In this document: positions 11,001 through 21,387 of the stretch, piece by piece | Numbering within the stretch: the stretch's first letter is position 1 | Layout: every line of letters starts with the position of its first letter | NCBI GenBank assembly: GCA_033980235.1 | Contig: CM067067.1 | Coordinates: forward strand, 29,751,451-29,815,450 | Reading direction: 5' to 3' | DNA length: 64,000 bases | Origin: Diadema setosum | Lineage: Eukaryota; Echinodermata; Echinoidea; Diadematoida; Diadematidae | Made by a program: the position numbers and the translations under genes | Notes under the pieces: model-generated | What the model was told of the DNA's origin: nothing | Databases searched by the model: none | What the model saw: only the letters and a program-made list of their open reading frames with translations

Positions 11001-14000
11001 TAACGGTAAGTCCATTTTACTTAATGAGCCTGATTCAATGATAGCAAAAACTTTTTTAATTGCTTCAGACAAATGTGACAATTTTACAGAATATTTTACA
11101 AATGACAGTTAAATAAGAACAGTTGGATGTGATTTGTCAGAAGTGCAGCAATAAAACAAAATGTATGTGACAAAAACAGGGACAATACAGCACTTGCCAA
11201 AAGAAAATATCTAAAGCACATTATTTTTTTTGTTCCAGTATCAGAACGTGTACATATGGTCTTGGAAACATTGTTTATTTCTAACTATGTCTGTCAGTGG
11301 TGATGATCTGACCAATCATGTATAGTTGGATTGAAAAGAAAGCCTTACATTATGTTCAATTACAAATAATGACCATGCTGTTGTCAGTTTTGTTTTAATT
11401 CATTCAATCTTACCTTGCTTAGAAGATAGCAATGTTTCTGAAAGGGGTCATGTTATGCAAGCATTCTGCTTTAAAGTTTTTTTTTCAATTAATTTTTATC
11501 AGATTTGCCTCAGGGATTGTAACAAGACTCATGCTGAACACCTGGTATGTCTTGAATGCCTAATATTTTGCAATTAATTAACAATGAACTGATCAATGTG
11601 GTTGTGCAGGATGTGAGGACTGAGAGGCAGAAGAAGAAGGACATGTTTGAGGCAGAACAGGTGGTAGCCCACTTCCAGCGGCTGTTTGATGTCCCCACTA
11701 AACAGGGATCCTATGCCAAGATGACCGAGGTCTACCACCGATTAGAAGAACTCAACAATATTCTTCACACACTGAAGAGTTTACTTGGCCTAGGTACACC
11801 TCAAAGCCTCCTTGAATGGTGACCAGTGTGCAGACTTTAGTTCTCTTAACTCCACTTTGATAGAATATGCTTGACATCATGTGCAGTAAAGTTGAGTTAA
11901 CATGAGGAAACTTTACTTTAGTAAGTAGAGGTTACTAAATATAAGTGTTGAGCATGTTCTATGATGTGACCATTGGTTCAACACAGAACCAAACCTCCAA
12001 AATTGCAGATGCTGGAAAGTTGAATAATACAGCATTAACATAACAGTATTCATCATGTATACCTGGTACTATGATTTCATTAATGCTTTAGATCTGAGCA
12101 GAATACCTCTGATTTAGTACATATGTGACCCGCTACAACAAAAGGATCTTAAAGTCGCTGACGGCTGAGCTGAGAAAAACGAGTTTGAAGTTACATCATC
12201 AAAATTGGTCAAAACAATCAGATTTCTGTTTTTGGCATAATTTTATAGTCTAATGTCTTGTTTATCATCTGCAGAAATTTCGAAGCTAAATGATCAAAGG
12301 AAAGGCAAGAAATGAGCGTTTTTCTGGACCTTGATTTTCCGACTTTCAACGTAACAGAAACATGTCCGAAGATTTGGATTTAGCGCCACAGCTAGACTCC
12401 GCCCCTAGCAACGAGGGAGTGATCTTATTGGTCAGTGCGTGGCATCCTGATTACTGATTGGTCGTGCGTAGATCGCTGGTGCTAAGCTTGAATGAAAATT
12501 GCGGAGGTCGCTAGGAGGATACCTTCTATTGTCAACTGTGTGAAAACTGTCTCGCCTCCCTTTGATCATGATAGCGTCGGAAGAAAAACTTTGAAGGCGT
12601 TTTTCTCGAAACTCTGATTTTCTCAACCACTTGACATGCGCTAATAAAGTCATTGATATCTCCGCAACCGAGTACTTTTATGAGTTGTATTAAATGTGAA
12701 ATTAAAGTAGAAGAGCAAGGGAATTATGTCATGCCATTTTCAGAAAATTGTCCTCGACCGACTTTCGGATCCTTTTGTTGTAGCGGGTCACATGTACATG
12801 TATATTAGAATTGAAAGATAATGTACAGAAATCACCATACATTTGTAATGGCAACCCCTCTAAGACAATAGAATTTGTTTTTTGTTCAATATTTCCACAG
12901 ATGTCAGCCCAATTAAACTTGAGAGTAGTAAGCAAAGAGGTTGTATGGAAGAAAGTCATGTCTACAACTGGGGTGGCATATTGCTTGCTTATTTGTATGA
13001 CTGCCAGTGGTATGAAGAGAATTAAGCAAATTAAAAGAAGTATTTAACCTCGTCATTTGCATTGGTATTGATTTTTGCACAGCTTATTTTGTGGCCTCTG
13101 TCATTGCAAAATTACATAGAATGCTGGATGGGTACTATGCCATTCTCTAAGACATCAATTTCCTGACTATATCCTGAAATGATGAAAATTCAGTGAGTTG
13201 TACAAGGTTTGTAAACTGAGACTTCATAGCTGGACATAATTCTGCAAGCATTGCTTTTGTTGCTTGTTTTTCACATGGCCCTAATTGTATGATGCATATT
13301 GATGCATTATCATTGATATTTCATGTCTCCATTCAATATTTTTGCACATAATGTGTCCCTCTACTCCTGCAGAAGCTGACGTACCTGCCACCCGTGTGGT
13401 AGTGGCCTTGGGTCATCTGTGTGACCTCCACTCTGACACATCTACGCGGCTGCTTAGCCACTTGCTGCAGACAGAAAATCTAGAAAGGTAACCACTCACT
13501 GATTGGTTAACTGGATTGCTAACATGCTCAAGTTTGCATCCATGTGAACAAAGATTATTCATGTCAACTTTAAAACATGGCTAAGGCTTGCTTGACATAA
13601 AAAATGTATTGGATTCAAATGGAATTCCAAATACTGAATTGCATTCAAAACAAACTGGTAATTTGAAGAGCTTGATACTAAGCCCCAGAAGAAAATATAT
13701 CCAAAAATATGAATGTATTAGCAAACCATCTTTTCACCATCACAGAATGAGGGGTTTTGGTTGATTTCTAATTGCAATGAATTGCTACATATCTAGATAG
13801 GAAGGAAGAAGGCACACTTCGATGCAGATTCACATAGCTTGTCACACCAAATGGGCTGGTGGCATCAAATGAAAGATCCATCAAAAGAAAGATCTAGCAT
13901 AGAAAAAGAAAGAAAGAAAAGGCCAAGGCCTCCATTTTGTATGCCGAGGGAGGTAATGATATTTGGATAAGAATGTCTTGAGCTGTCATTGATATCATGA

Positions 14001-16968
14001 AATCAATTTAATGAAAATCAAATGAGCAAACTCATTTTTCTTGTATATATTCACCAGCAAACCTTTTGTTTTGATACATCGCAACCTTGGTGAGTTTTGT
14101 TTCAAGGAATTCAACAACTAAAACTGCATTTTTTAAAATTAAAATGGAATGTTAATTATGCACAAAGGACTCCATAAAAACAAAGTCAGGAGCATCCATT
14201 TTCCTGTGGTACAAAATTGTGTAAATGGTACCAATATTGGAAAATTAATAGACAAAAATGCGACTGAACCAAATGTAATGTAATGTTCATCTCATAAGGT
14301 TTTAATTTATCCTTTGTTATAAAATTATTTTAAGTACATCGTATTTGATACTGTCAGTTATCGTCCCCTGAAGACTGCTCATATCTGTTGGGATCCTTGA
14401 AGCAAGTATTCTGCTGTTAAAACCACAAAGCCAACATGACTTAAGTAATCAATTATTTTATCCTCGTCTTTCTCAGGCTCATACTGCGTTTGGACCAGTA
14501 TCACAAGTTCTTCCCTGTCTTCGAAGACATTGCCAAAGACCTCATGGAGATTTTAGGTCAGTGAATATCAATGACAGGGCCAGGCTATCCAGAGGACAAC
14601 CACTGGTTATGCCTCCGCCACGAAGTGGTGCCGGAGGCATTATTCAGCCATGAAACAATAGCCTATAAATCTTGCTGTGTGTAATTCCATTTCTCAATGG
14701 ATTCTGCCTCTCATGTTAACGTCTACCGTAAGTCAGTTCCAGGGACAATCTCTTATATGTAAAACATATTGCTCAAGTAGTTCAGAATGTTTTTTTTTTT
14801 AATGTGATAAACGTGGGCTGTAGGATTATGATAAAATGTATCCTATGATTAGACAAAAGAAGTTTGATGAATTGAAAAGGATGATGTGGTAAGTTATGCT
14901 ATGTGGGGGAGATGTTATTTATCTGATGCTATGATAAAATGTATCCTATGATTAGACAAAAGAAGTTTGATGAAATGAAAAGGATGATGTGGTAAGTTAT
15001 GCTATGTGGGGGAGATGTTATTTATCTGATGCTGCAACATAGAATACTAAAGTTTTGATGTCGCAGTGCTATAGTGTGGATCTAAACCAGGGGCCCGTTT
15101 CATAAAACTTGTTATCAGTGACAACTGCCACATTTCTATGACAAATTTGCTCTCAACCAATCAGATGCAAGAATTTCAGAAGCTTGTCACATCTATGACA
15201 ACTTGTCACTGATGACAAGTTTTATGAAACGGGCCCCTGGTGTGAGCATGGTTAGCAACAAAAATGTTCACAGATACCATTGGTAATCGGGCCAGGTGAG
15301 GCCAGTTTACATGGTGATTACTGATGAATAGCTATGGCATCAAACTTTGGTAAACTCCCTACAGTGACATTCCATTACATATAGGTCCAAATCAAAGACA
15401 GTTATTAGTCCATTGGGACTGATATATCATTTGATTCACATCTTGACACTGTCGTATCATTTCCATATGCACACACTAGAATTGCATTGCTTCTGCTGCA
15501 GTATTGGTATCTACAGCTTCTCTGCAGAGCACATTATGCTGTCCTTCATTATACCCCCGCCAAACGAAGTTTGAAGGGGGTATATAGGAATCAGCGGGTG
15601 GTCGGGCGGTCGGGCGGTCGGTCCGTTGCAAATCTTGCGTCGCGAACTACTTCCTCAGTTTTCAACCGATTCCCATAAAACTTGGCACAGATGTGTGCCT
15701 TGGGTTGTAGATGTGCAAGACGTATTTTTTGACAGTACCCAAAAGTACGTTGCCATGGTAACGGCATATTATGGGCAAAAATGGGTACAAATCTTGCGTC
15801 GCGAACTCCTCCCACAGTTTTTGATCTATTTTAATGAAATTAGGTACAGATGTTCATCTGAATATGTTAATGTGCAAGATACATATTTCCGCAGTGGCAA
15901 AAAGTGCGTTGCCATGGTAACGGCATGTTATTGGTAAAATATAGGGCAAAATGCTTCATGGCAAAACTGCTTCATCAGTGTTCTTCCAATTCTCATGGAA
16001 TTCATATTGAATGTTTGTCTTAGGATATAGGTCAGCATGACATATTTCTTGACAGTGACAAAAAGTATCTTGCCATGGTAACAGCTCACATATTATGAGC
16101 CAAAATGATGGAAAATTTTGTGTTGCACTTCCTACAGTTTTTGCCCAATTTCCATGAAACTTGGTACAGATGTGTGCCTTTGGTTGTAGATGTGCAAGAC
16201 GCATTTTCCGACAGTACCCGAAAGTACGTTGCCATGGTAACGGCATATTAATGGCAGAAGATCAAGGAAAGATCTTGCGGATTTAACTACTTCCTCAGTT
16301 TTTTGACCAAAGCTTATGAAATGTTGTTTTGACCAAAGCTTATGAAATGTTGTTTGGCGGGGGTATAACCAGTCGCTGTAGCGACATTTCTAGTTTTCTC
16401 AGTCAACAGTTCATCCATCGTGTGAAGAGCTAGCTTTTAGGACAGCCTGCAAAAACAACATCATAGTCTGGGAGCTAGCGACCACTCAATTTACCCCATC
16501 AAGCCCAAAAGGTTTGACCCCTCTGAGTTGTTGGGGCCACCCTCCTCATTCACAAAATGCGCGTCAGCCTGATCCCTGAGGGTGGGTTCGGCCCCCAGGG
16601 ACCCTCCTAAAAGGGCCCTTGGCGGGTGTAATTTACCCCATGGAGCCCATGGACCAAACTTGGTGTAAAAGAATGTCCTATGGGTGTACATCATAAAAAT
16701 ATAAAAACTGACAAAATATCTGGTTGGGAAAGGGGTTGCCAGACCGCTAGTTTGCAGGCACAAACCCTTGTTGGTGGTGAATGAGTCGGCGCCAAGACTA
16801 CACTTTCCCATAGGTCCTGTACTGTAGCGTCTCCCAACAGTCCAAGGGACAGTGCCAGTTTAGTGCATGTAGTAGTCTTGGCGCAGACCCCTATACTCCT
16901 AACAAGGGTTTGGCCTATATCCTGGGATCCAGGGTAGTATGCAGGCACAAATTGACCAGGCACAATAG

Positions 16969-17007
<39 letters not shown>

Positions 17008-18772
17008 CTCACGCGCACACATTTATGTTCCGCACATGACTCCAAGTATATATATTGTACAAGTACACAAAACATGTCACTTGAATTTGTAATCTAATTC
17101 TACAGCTACAGCACCTGCACATAATACAGGTCAGACCTAATTAAAGATGTTCATACTTTTTGAATGTTTTACATGGATACTATCAATGAACCTTCAAGCA
17201 AGAACTCGAAAGCAAGATCTTAAGCGAGATGTAGTTGTTATGTTTTACTGGCCACGCAGCCTGCTTATCCTTCATTATGTTTCCATAGTATGTATATCAC
17301 AAATAGTTTTTGGAAATGCTGAAACAAGCCCTTTGTTGTCTACCCTATATAATATGATGCATGACTTGATTTGTAATTGCCAGGGTCAATGACAACTAAA
17401 TTATACACATGAACTGCATTATAACTGCATAACTATTCGTGACACCCTGAAAGTTGATTTTTTTTTTTTTTTGGGGGGGGGAGGGGGTGTAGGCAAAGTA
17501 TCTCACAAATGAGTTGATAAAAATGTTGATATAATAAGAAAACACAAGAACAATCATGTGGATGCTCTCAACATGCATGCTATAGTTTAAAGAAATCAAG
17601 CTAGCATTTCATTCAGTTGGTAATTTGATGTTTCAATTTTGTGTGTAATGTCAAGGGTTAATGACAATCATATGCTATCGTTGCAGTATGTGACACCATA
17701 GATTGAGTTTTGTTTGTGTGGGGATGGAAAACTAAAGATGATTATAGAAATGAGGAGTTGACAAAAGTGCTGATATAAAAAGAACACATCAAGACAGTTA
17801 TTTAACACTCTCAACCTGCATGATAGAGCTTAGCATTTCATTCAAGTGATGATTCAGTGTTTCAACTTGGTGTGTAATACTGGCCAGGGTCAATGGCAGT
17901 GCAGTTTGCAGTATGTGATACAATTGAGTTTCATTTGTGTTGGGGCTGGGAATTATTATAAAGTTATAATGTATCTCCAGAATTATCGTAAAGTTATAAT
18001 GTATCTCCATTAAAAAGTATCTCCAGGAACAAAACATCGACAAAAGTGCTGAAATAAGTGCTCTATAGTAAACCTTGTTATTTAATGTTTCAAGGAAGTT
18101 CAGGAATACATCTGATTCGGAATTTATTAAAATCAAATAAAGGAAATACTGGCATAAATGTTGTAATCCTTGCCATTTTTCGTGATATCCATTAGCCAAA
18201 ACCTCCAAAAAAAATTTTTTTTTTAGGTTTTCAAAAAAAAAATCATGTAAGGATTGAGAGTTGGTTTTTGCATTTTAAACATAAAATCATGAGAAAAAAA
18301 AAGTACTCCAAGCTGTATCTGACTTTCTTTTGTTGACACAAACTTTATAAAAGTTATATCAAACACTGTTGATAATATGGTTTACCTCAATGTGCTATAT
18401 AACTGGTCTTTAGTGCTTCTGTGGTTGGTCTGAAACTGAAGTCTCTACTCACAACACAGGGTTCATTTCAGCATTTTCTGAAAAGCTATGGTGTCTCATG
18501 AGGTGAATACATAATATAGATGGTAGGGCCAGTATAACATAATACAACTTCACACAAATTCTAAATTCTCTTAAGTGTTCCTGCTTGAATGTACATTAAT
18601 AGCATCCATGTAAAACATTCAAAAATAGTGAATTTCCTATAGGTCTGACATTTATTATACATGTGCAAGGTATCATGGCTGTAGAAACCTGTGAGATGTG
18701 TTTTGTGTAAAGGTATGTAGGTACATGAAGAAATATGTGAACGTATGTGCGTGTGTGTGTGTGCGTGTGTGT

Positions 18773-18815
<43 letters not shown>

Positions 18816-19498
18816 CTATTGTGCCTGGTCAATTTGTGCCTGCATACTACCCTGGGTCCCAGGATATAGGCCAAACCCTTGTTAGGAGTATAGGGGTCTG
18901 CGCCAAGACTACTACATGCACTAAACTGGCACTGTCCCTCGGACTGTTGGGAGACGCTACAGTACAGGACCTATGGGAAAGTGTAGTCTTGGCGCAGACT
19001 CATTCACCACCAACAAGGGTTTGTGCCTGCAAACTAGCGGTCTGGCAACCCCTTTCCCAACCAGATATTTTGTCAGTTTTTATATTTTTATGATGTACAC
19101 CCATAGGACATTCTTTTACACCAAGTTTGGTCCATGGGCTCCATGGGGTAAATTACACCCGCCAAGGGCCCTTTTAGGGGGGTCCCTGGGGGCCGAACCC
19201 ACCCTCAGGGATCAGGCTGACGCGCATTTTGTGAATGAGGAGGGTGGCCCCAACAACTCTGAGGGGTCAAACCTTTTGGGCTTGATGGGGTAAATTGAGT
19301 GGTCGCTAGCTCCCTGACTATCAGGAGGATATTTTTGTAATCTAAGTAAGGTGGTACATGTAATCTGTCAAGTCTATCATATTCCATTGCCAAGCATACT
19401 CAATCTTTGCTCATCTTTTCTCTCCACCAAAAGGAGTCGACTCTTTGGGGAAGGTTGTACCAGCCGTGAGGGCACTCAAGCTGCTGCATCCATGGTAA
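7130..19498 (+). CDS. CEP70: CEP70, centrosomal protein of 70 kDa (C-terminal half, 9 exons)
   Basis: Exons 7130-7195, 7547-7632, 8713-8796, 10106-10211, 10621-10785, 11610-11793, 13373-13487, 14477-14556 and 19434-19498 join with consistent phases and GT/AG borders. They give 316 codons plus TAA. CEP70 is a centrosome/basal-body coiled-coil protein that binds gamma-tubulin and supports microtubule organisation and ciliogenesis. Recognition rests on the conserved C-terminal region. Residues ~170-230 contain VVAHFQRLFDVP followed by MTEVYHRLEELNN, matching VSHFQKLFDVP and MNEVYTRLGEMNN of vertebrate CEP70. The tail FFPVFEDIAKDLMEILG and VVPAVRALKLL matches the vertebrate C-terminus. Vertebrate CEP70 is ~597 aa, so about 280 N-terminal residues are not accounted for. 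The frame is closed by a TAA at 7091-7093, so Met 7130 may be a true short start, or an upstream acceptor (AG at 7107-7108) may join to unseen exons. The gene lies tail to tail with USP8. Confidence 0.85.
7547..7632 (+). CDS. CEP70: CEP70 exon b
   Basis: The acceptor TTTTTCTAG is excellent and the donor is AG|GTAGTG, phase 2. It encodes GEVYRSLAELNKSVLKGLV, resembling the vertebrate segment around SPTYKGLLMSLQNQLK. A second frame of the exon hits a stop, which supports this phase. Confidence 0.75.
7957..8079 (+). repeat. (ATT)n microsatellite
   Basis: About 40 nearly uninterrupted ATT units lie in a CEP70 intron. The poly-Ile and poly-Leu frames over it are artefacts. Confidence 0.95.
8257..8624. 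mobile_element. TTAA-flanked MITE (AGGCAATTATTTACC ends)
   Basis: TTAA at 8253-8256 and 8625-8628 flanks inverted ends AGGCAATTATTTACCATTTG and CAAATGGTAAACAGTACCT. A TTAA target duplication is typical of piggyBac-type transposition. A related copy with TTTACC ends is at 51785-52143. It ends 88 bp before CEP70 exon c. Confidence 0.75.
8713..8796 (+). CDS. CEP70: CEP70 exon c
   Basis: Acceptor CCTCCACAG at 8712, donor CCAG|GTGAGA. The helical segment DLALMLEEVMWHAQEARILL is coiled-coil-like. Phase 2 at both ends fits its neighbours. The acceptor choice among nearby AGs was made by phase. Confidence 0.65.
9226..10088. mobile_element. pogo/Tigger-like non-autonomous element
   Basis: TA dinucleotides at 9224-9225 and 10089-10090 flank CAGTAAACCTCGCATGAGTC and its inverted partner CGACTTATCCGAGGTTTACTG. 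CAGT...CCTC ends with a TA target are typical of the pogo/Tigger group of Tc1/mariner elements. The interior carries further GTCGACTTA/TCGACTC inverted blocks and a (TG)n run near 9333-9358 but no transposase. Confidence 0.75.
10106..10211 (+). CDS. CEP70: CEP70 exon d
   Basis: Acceptor CTCTCCAG, donor CAGCAG|GTAAAA. It encodes a basic coiled-coil segment (RRWKKEAEKYQKECGKMQQ) equivalent to the vertebrate LRLYKQQVKKLEKAL region. The acceptor lies only 17 bp after the end of a transposable element at 9226-10088. Confidence 0.75.
10621..10785 (+). CDS. CEP70: CEP70 exon e
   Basis: Acceptor TCATTGCAG, donor AGG|GTGAGT, phase 0 at both ends. It contains YRHVVPTIHHWADMI, matching vertebrate FEHLVPVIEMWADQL. 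It is one of the better anchors for the CEP70 call. Confidence 0.85.
11610..11793 (+). CDS. CEP70: CEP70 exon f
   Basis: Acceptor GTTGTGCAG, donor CTAG|GTACAC, phase 1. It carries the most conserved block, EQVVAHFQRLFDVP and YHRLEELNNILHTLKSLLGL, the region annotated with a TPR-like helix pair in vertebrate CEP70. Compared with vertebrates about 35-40 residues before this block are missing, so a small exon between 10786 and 11609 may have been overlooked. Confidence 0.9.
12123..12793. mobile_element. Longer MITE with ATGTGACCCGCTACAACAAA ends
   Basis: The ends ATGTGACCCGCTACAACAAA and TTGTTGTAGCGGGTCACAT match the element at 3331-3594. Part of its interior, around GAAATTTCGAAGCTAAATGA, is the reverse complement of that element's interior. 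GTACAT occurs immediately outside both ends, a candidate 6 bp target duplication. Confidence 0.75.
13373..13487 (+). CDS. CEP70: CEP70 exon g
   Basis: Acceptor CTACTCCTGCAG, donor AAAG|GTAACC. It encodes ATRVVVALGHLCDLHSDTST, matching vertebrate [20 protein letters not shown] in position and pattern. Phase 1 in, phase 2 out. Confidence 0.85.
14477..14556 (+). CDS. CEP70: CEP70 exon h
   Basis: Acceptor CGTCTTTCTCAG, donor TTTTAG|GTCAGT. It encodes LDQYHKFFPVFEDIAKDLME, matching vertebrate [20 protein letters not shown] closely. Confidence 0.92.
14607..14643 (+). repeat. Solo left end of the TATGCCTCCGCC element
   Basis: TTATGCCTCCGCCACGAAGT and the following hairpin arm GGAGGCAT are identical to the left end of the element at 4611, but no core follows. 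This is a truncated copy in a CEP70 intron. Confidence 0.7.
14828..15033 (+). repeat. 103 bp tandem duplication
   Basis: Two head-to-tail copies starting ATGATAAAATGTATCCTATG differ at about one position (GAATTG versus GAAATG). Near identity implies a recent duplication. Confidence 0.9.
15087..15240. mobile_element. Foldback MITE (CCAGGGGCCCGTTTCATAAA)
   Basis: The ends CCAGGGGCCCGTTTCATAAA and TTTATGAAACGGGCCCCTGG are perfect inverted repeats, continued inward by ACTTGT/ACAAGT. 'GGGCCCGTTTCATAAA' MITEs are abundant in marine invertebrate genomes. A diverged member is at 22041-22200. Confidence 0.85.
15549..16395 (+). mobile_element. HINE-like element with X-box array (copy A)
   Basis: It starts TTATACCCCCGCCAAACGAA, which forms a hairpin with GGGGGTAT, followed by a (GGTCGGGC)n run. 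Four ~160 bp tandem units follow, each beginning near 'aaatcttgcgtcgcgaact' and each with a GTTGCCATGGTAAC palindrome. These lie at 15749-15762, 15908-15921, 16069-16082 (first base C) and 16228-16241. It ends GGCGGGGGTATAACC, hairpin GTCGCTGTAGCGAC, ATTTCTAG. The end structure is shared with the elements at 4611 and 36011. An inverted second copy is at 30471-31332. Confidence 0.75.
16972..17006 (+). repeat. (CA)n microsatellite
   Basis: About 16 CA units at the inner border of the left inverted arm. They mirror the GT run at 18744-18815. Confidence 0.95.
18744..18815 (+). repeat. (GT)n microsatellite
   Basis: An interrupted GT/GC run at the inner border of the right inverted arm, longer than its partner at 16972. 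Confidence 0.95.
19434..19498 (+). CDS. CEP70: CEP70 last coding exon
   Basis: The acceptor ends in CCAAAAG. The exon encodes GVDSLGKVVPAVRALKLLHP then W and TAA, matching the vertebrate end DDLDAIVPAVKKLKVLSY. It is separated from the previous exon by a 4.9 kb intron full of transposable elements. Confidence 0.88.
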
Positions 19499-19723
19499 CA
19501 TCACCGGGGAGGCCATCACAGAAGCCAATTGGATCACTTCAGATACGTCTTTTTAACAAGTTGCAAATTCGAGCAAAAAATGAGCACATGAAAATTCTTA
19601 AACGTGTTGTCAGTTTAAGGATTGACCATCTAAATGAGCAATCAAATTGTGTATGAAAAATCCCCCAGATGAAACTACAAAGAGTACATGAGCAAATCTG
19701 GGCTCAAATGATAGCCCCTTCTC

Positions 19724-19729
19724 ATTAAA
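19724..19729 (+). terminator. Candidate polyadenylation signal for CEP70 (ATTAAA)
   Basis: ATTAAA lies 226 bp after the CEP70 stop. An AATAAA is at 20839-20844. No transcript evidence is available, so either or neither could be used. Confidence 0.25.
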
Positions 19730-21203
19730 CATTTTTGATAAATCATAAAACGGACAATATATTAAGTCTCGAACAACATTTATGCATTGAGTCTCGTCAT
19801 CAAGGATGTAAGGAACATGTTTCTAGAGGTCACCTGTCTAAAATGGCCAGTTTCATTTCCCATGGGTGGTCAATGTACACAGGTTCTACTCTACAACTAA
19901 ATTGTATGTGAAATCTTTAATGTTCAGCTTGTTTGTAAGCATTGCTTGAAGTTTAGGGATACTTACCCCATCTTGAAAATATTTAGGAGAATTATGTGAC
20001 TGAGCACCAGTGTCTTCCAAAAGCACATCAGATAGTGGATAAGCCAAACTGAAGATGTAGAAAGATGTCTCCACATTGCGATCGCAGAAAAAAAAAAAAT
20101 CTCCTGAAGTGGCAAGTGTTTCTCTGTCTGCAGTAAGCTAATACGATTCAGCATCAAGTACCTGGTCCTTGTCCAGTTTCAGGTGTGCAGGACTCTGTGA
20201 GCTACACTGACAGAAGATCAATACAATGTACACATATTTGGTGCTTCTAGAGCTGTGACAGAGCCTTCGGTACAGCTCGGAATACTATTGACGACATATA
20301 GGCCTACAAAGTAACAGGAGGCTGAGACAATGAGACTGCTGGATTGTGTGCTGAAATGAAGTTGTAGAGGACAGCAGTGAGATATTTGAGATTTATGCCA
20401 TGCAAGAAATAATGAGCTTCCCGCTCGGGAAGATAAATCAGTGCTGAAAACCTCTTGGCTGTAATGCTTCCCTTATTTTCTTCCATAGGAAACAAAGCTC
20501 ATCATTGTACTACAACAGGTGAACTCTGTACAAAGAAAGAAAGCCCTAGTAGACTTTTCCCCATTGTACTGTATAACAAACTGTTCTATAAAGAGACACC
20601 CATAAGTTGCTGCATAGATGCATACCTGCCAACTGTTCCCGTTTAATAAGAGCATTATTTCTTCGGAAAAGAAGAAGCATCATGGAAGATTGGTGAAAAT
20701 TATTAATTTTGCATATTTTCTCCCAGTTATTTGTCCCAAAATAGACACTTGCTGGAATAGAGGCTGTTGATACGATTAGACTAATTTGCAAATGAGAAAT
20801 CATCTTGTTAGCTAATTTTTGCACCAAATCAAGGGTCAAATAAAGAGCATATAAAATAGTACAGATGTATTTTTAATGTAAATGTGAAGGCATCCTTGTT
20901 GCTTCCATGATTAACAGGCTGTAAAATTATCCTCGTATTTCTTCTATCCATATGTGAGTAGAAGAATCTGCCAATCCAAAGAATTCTTCACACCCTCTTC
21001 TACGTCCATGTGTGATAAAGGCAAGGGAGTACACTCGACTTTATCGTATGTAGCAAATCATGTGCCTTCTTCATGCAGTAGGCCTCCCAGCTCCTGTGTG
21101 TTTTTCAGCAAGAGACATTATCCCTTGTGTCTCTGTCTGTAATGTGTGCAAGATGTATGTAAAGTGGTGAATCCTATGATGTTGCCTTTGAAATCCTCTG
21201 ATA

Positions 21204-21387
21204 CAGTGCACTCCTGTTATAACGAACACGGTTATAATGAAATTCCGGTTACAACAAAGTAAAAATTCAGGACGTAACATAATCGGCTCTCTGTTTTTTA
21301 TTGTTTATTTGTTCTGTTATACCAAATTTCGATATAACTAAAGAAAACTGCCGGTCCCAAGGACTTCAGTATAATGGGAGTCCGCTG
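21204..21387. mobile_element. pogo/Tigger-like MITE (CAGTGCACTCC ends)
   Basis: TA flanks CAGTGCACTCCTGTTATAAC and GGGAGTCCGCTG. The TATAACGAACACGG motif after the end is shared, inverted, with the element at 25611-25832. There is no coding capacity. Confidence 0.7.

Larger units (their letters stand above)
16463..19321. mobile_element. 2.86 kb element with ~500 bp near-identical inverted arms
   Basis: Left arm 16463-16971 and right arm 18813-19321 are reverse complements with about five differences that I could find. Both begin ATAGTC(T/A)GGGAGCTAGCG at the outer edge. Each arm ends inward in a CA/GT microsatellite. Weaker inverted similarity continues inward (about 17090-17180 against 18590-18690). 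No transposase is visible in the centre. It fills most of the last CEP70 intron. Matching 106-codon open frames in both arms are simply the same repeat read twice. Confidence 0.85.

Noticed and set aside
15626..16241. CRISPR-like regularly spaced repeats
   Set aside because: The spacing is ~160 bp with diverged units in an animal genome. It is a transposon core array.
16491..16811. 106-codon frame, with an identical one at 18973-19293
   Set aside because: Both are the same inverted-repeat arm read twice. There is no recognised domain, and non-coding repeats of this type explain it.
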